From the NCBI GenBank assembly GCA_038323965.1, contig JBBQHM010000124.1, positions 1 to 6,134 on the forward strand: a stretch of DNA of 6,134 bases. The letters run 5' to 3'. The position numbers and the translations under genes were made by a program. The notes under the pieces were generated by a model. It was not told the origin of the DNA. It made no database searches and worked only from the letters and a program-made list of their open reading frames with translations. This DNA is from JBBQHM01 sp038323965 (GTDB lineage Bacteria; Verrucomicrobiota; Verrucomicrobiia; Chthoniobacterales; UBA10450). Within the stretch, counting starts at the first letter, position 1. Every line of letters begins with the position of its first letter. Below, in pieces: positions 6,001 through 6,134 of this stretch.

Positions 6001-6134
6001 GTGACGGCGAAGTGGGCCGGCTATCTCCGCGTCGAGAGCATCGTGAGAGAGACCCCTTCGGTGCAAACCTTCCGCCTCCGCTCGCCCGACGGAGGCCCTT
6101 TGCCGTTTACCTACCAGCCCGGTCAGTTTCTAAA
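6001..6134 (+). CDS. FAD-binding ferredoxin-reductase-type oxidoreductase, N-terminal fragment
   Basis: Only the first 44 codons are present; the gene runs off the window. The start GTG at 6001 is chosen for the GGAGGAG site just upstream; GTG at 5977 would add eight residues. The visible part fits the first strands of the FNR-like FAD-binding barrel: a strand LRVESIVRETPSVQTFRLRSP (split: LRVESIV at 9-15, VQTFRLRS at 21-28), then FTYQPGQFL (36-44). The PGQFL signature normally precedes the RxYS flavin motif, which is not reached here. Such proteins move electrons between NAD(P)H and an iron-sulfur, haem or flavin partner. Whether this one has a 2Fe-2S domain cannot be seen. Its place 20 bases after a bitopic membrane protein in a copper operon suggests metal reduction or electron supply, but that is a guess. 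Confidence 0.8.
   Translation, partial: MTAKWAGYLRVESIVRETPSVQTFRLRSPDGGPLPFTYQPGQFL

Noticed and set aside
1..6134. CRISPR arrays, insertion sequences, tRNA or rRNA genes
   Set aside because: No spaced repeats, transposase-like products, terminal inverted repeats or RNA-gene-like segments were seen. The window is almost fully coding on one strand.

Overview
The window is a tightly packed, all plus-strand gene cluster from a Gram-negative bacterium. The evidence for Gram-negative is a TolC-type outer-membrane channel, a lipoprotein and several periplasmic proteins. I cannot place the organism firmly. The moderately GC-rich sequence and the protein styles would fit a soil or environmental lineage such as Verrucomicrobiota or Acidobacteriota, but that is a guess. 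The cluster reads as one operon for handling copper in the cell envelope. Gaps between genes are 17 bases or less, two junctions overlap by four bases, and no terminator or internal promoter is visible. The operon starts before base 1 and runs past base 6134.

Layout: (1) 8-817, a four-helix DUF2231-like membrane protein with a His/Met-rich tail and a heptad repeat. (2) 826-1416, a small lipoprotein with a Met/His motif, its own heptad repeat and a C-terminal heavy-metal-binding domain (HMBD). (3) 1413-2801, a TolC/CusC/CzcC-family outer-membrane efflux protein. (4) 2804-4180, a Tat-exported two-domain multicopper oxidase with a Met-rich loop and a C-terminal HMBD. (5) 4197-4997, a secreted Spy/CpxP-like or metal-resistance-type protein with a Met-rich segment. 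(6) 5015-5980, a single-pass membrane protein with a Met-rich periplasmic part and a Pro-rich cytoplasmic tail. (7) 6001 to the end, the first 44 codons of an FAD-binding ferredoxin-reductase-type oxidoreductase.

Working model (inference): methionine/histidine motifs on proteins 1, 2, 4, 5 and 6 bind and pass periplasmic copper. The multicopper oxidase turns Cu(I) into the less toxic Cu(II). The TolC-like channel gives a route out of the cell. The flavin reductase adds a redox function, possibly with protein 6. The unusual points are that the same Met-rich copper motifs recur in five otherwise unrelated proteins, that HMBDs are attached to a lipoprotein and to a two-domain oxidase, and that no RND pump, periplasmic adaptor or copper P-type ATPase lies inside the window.
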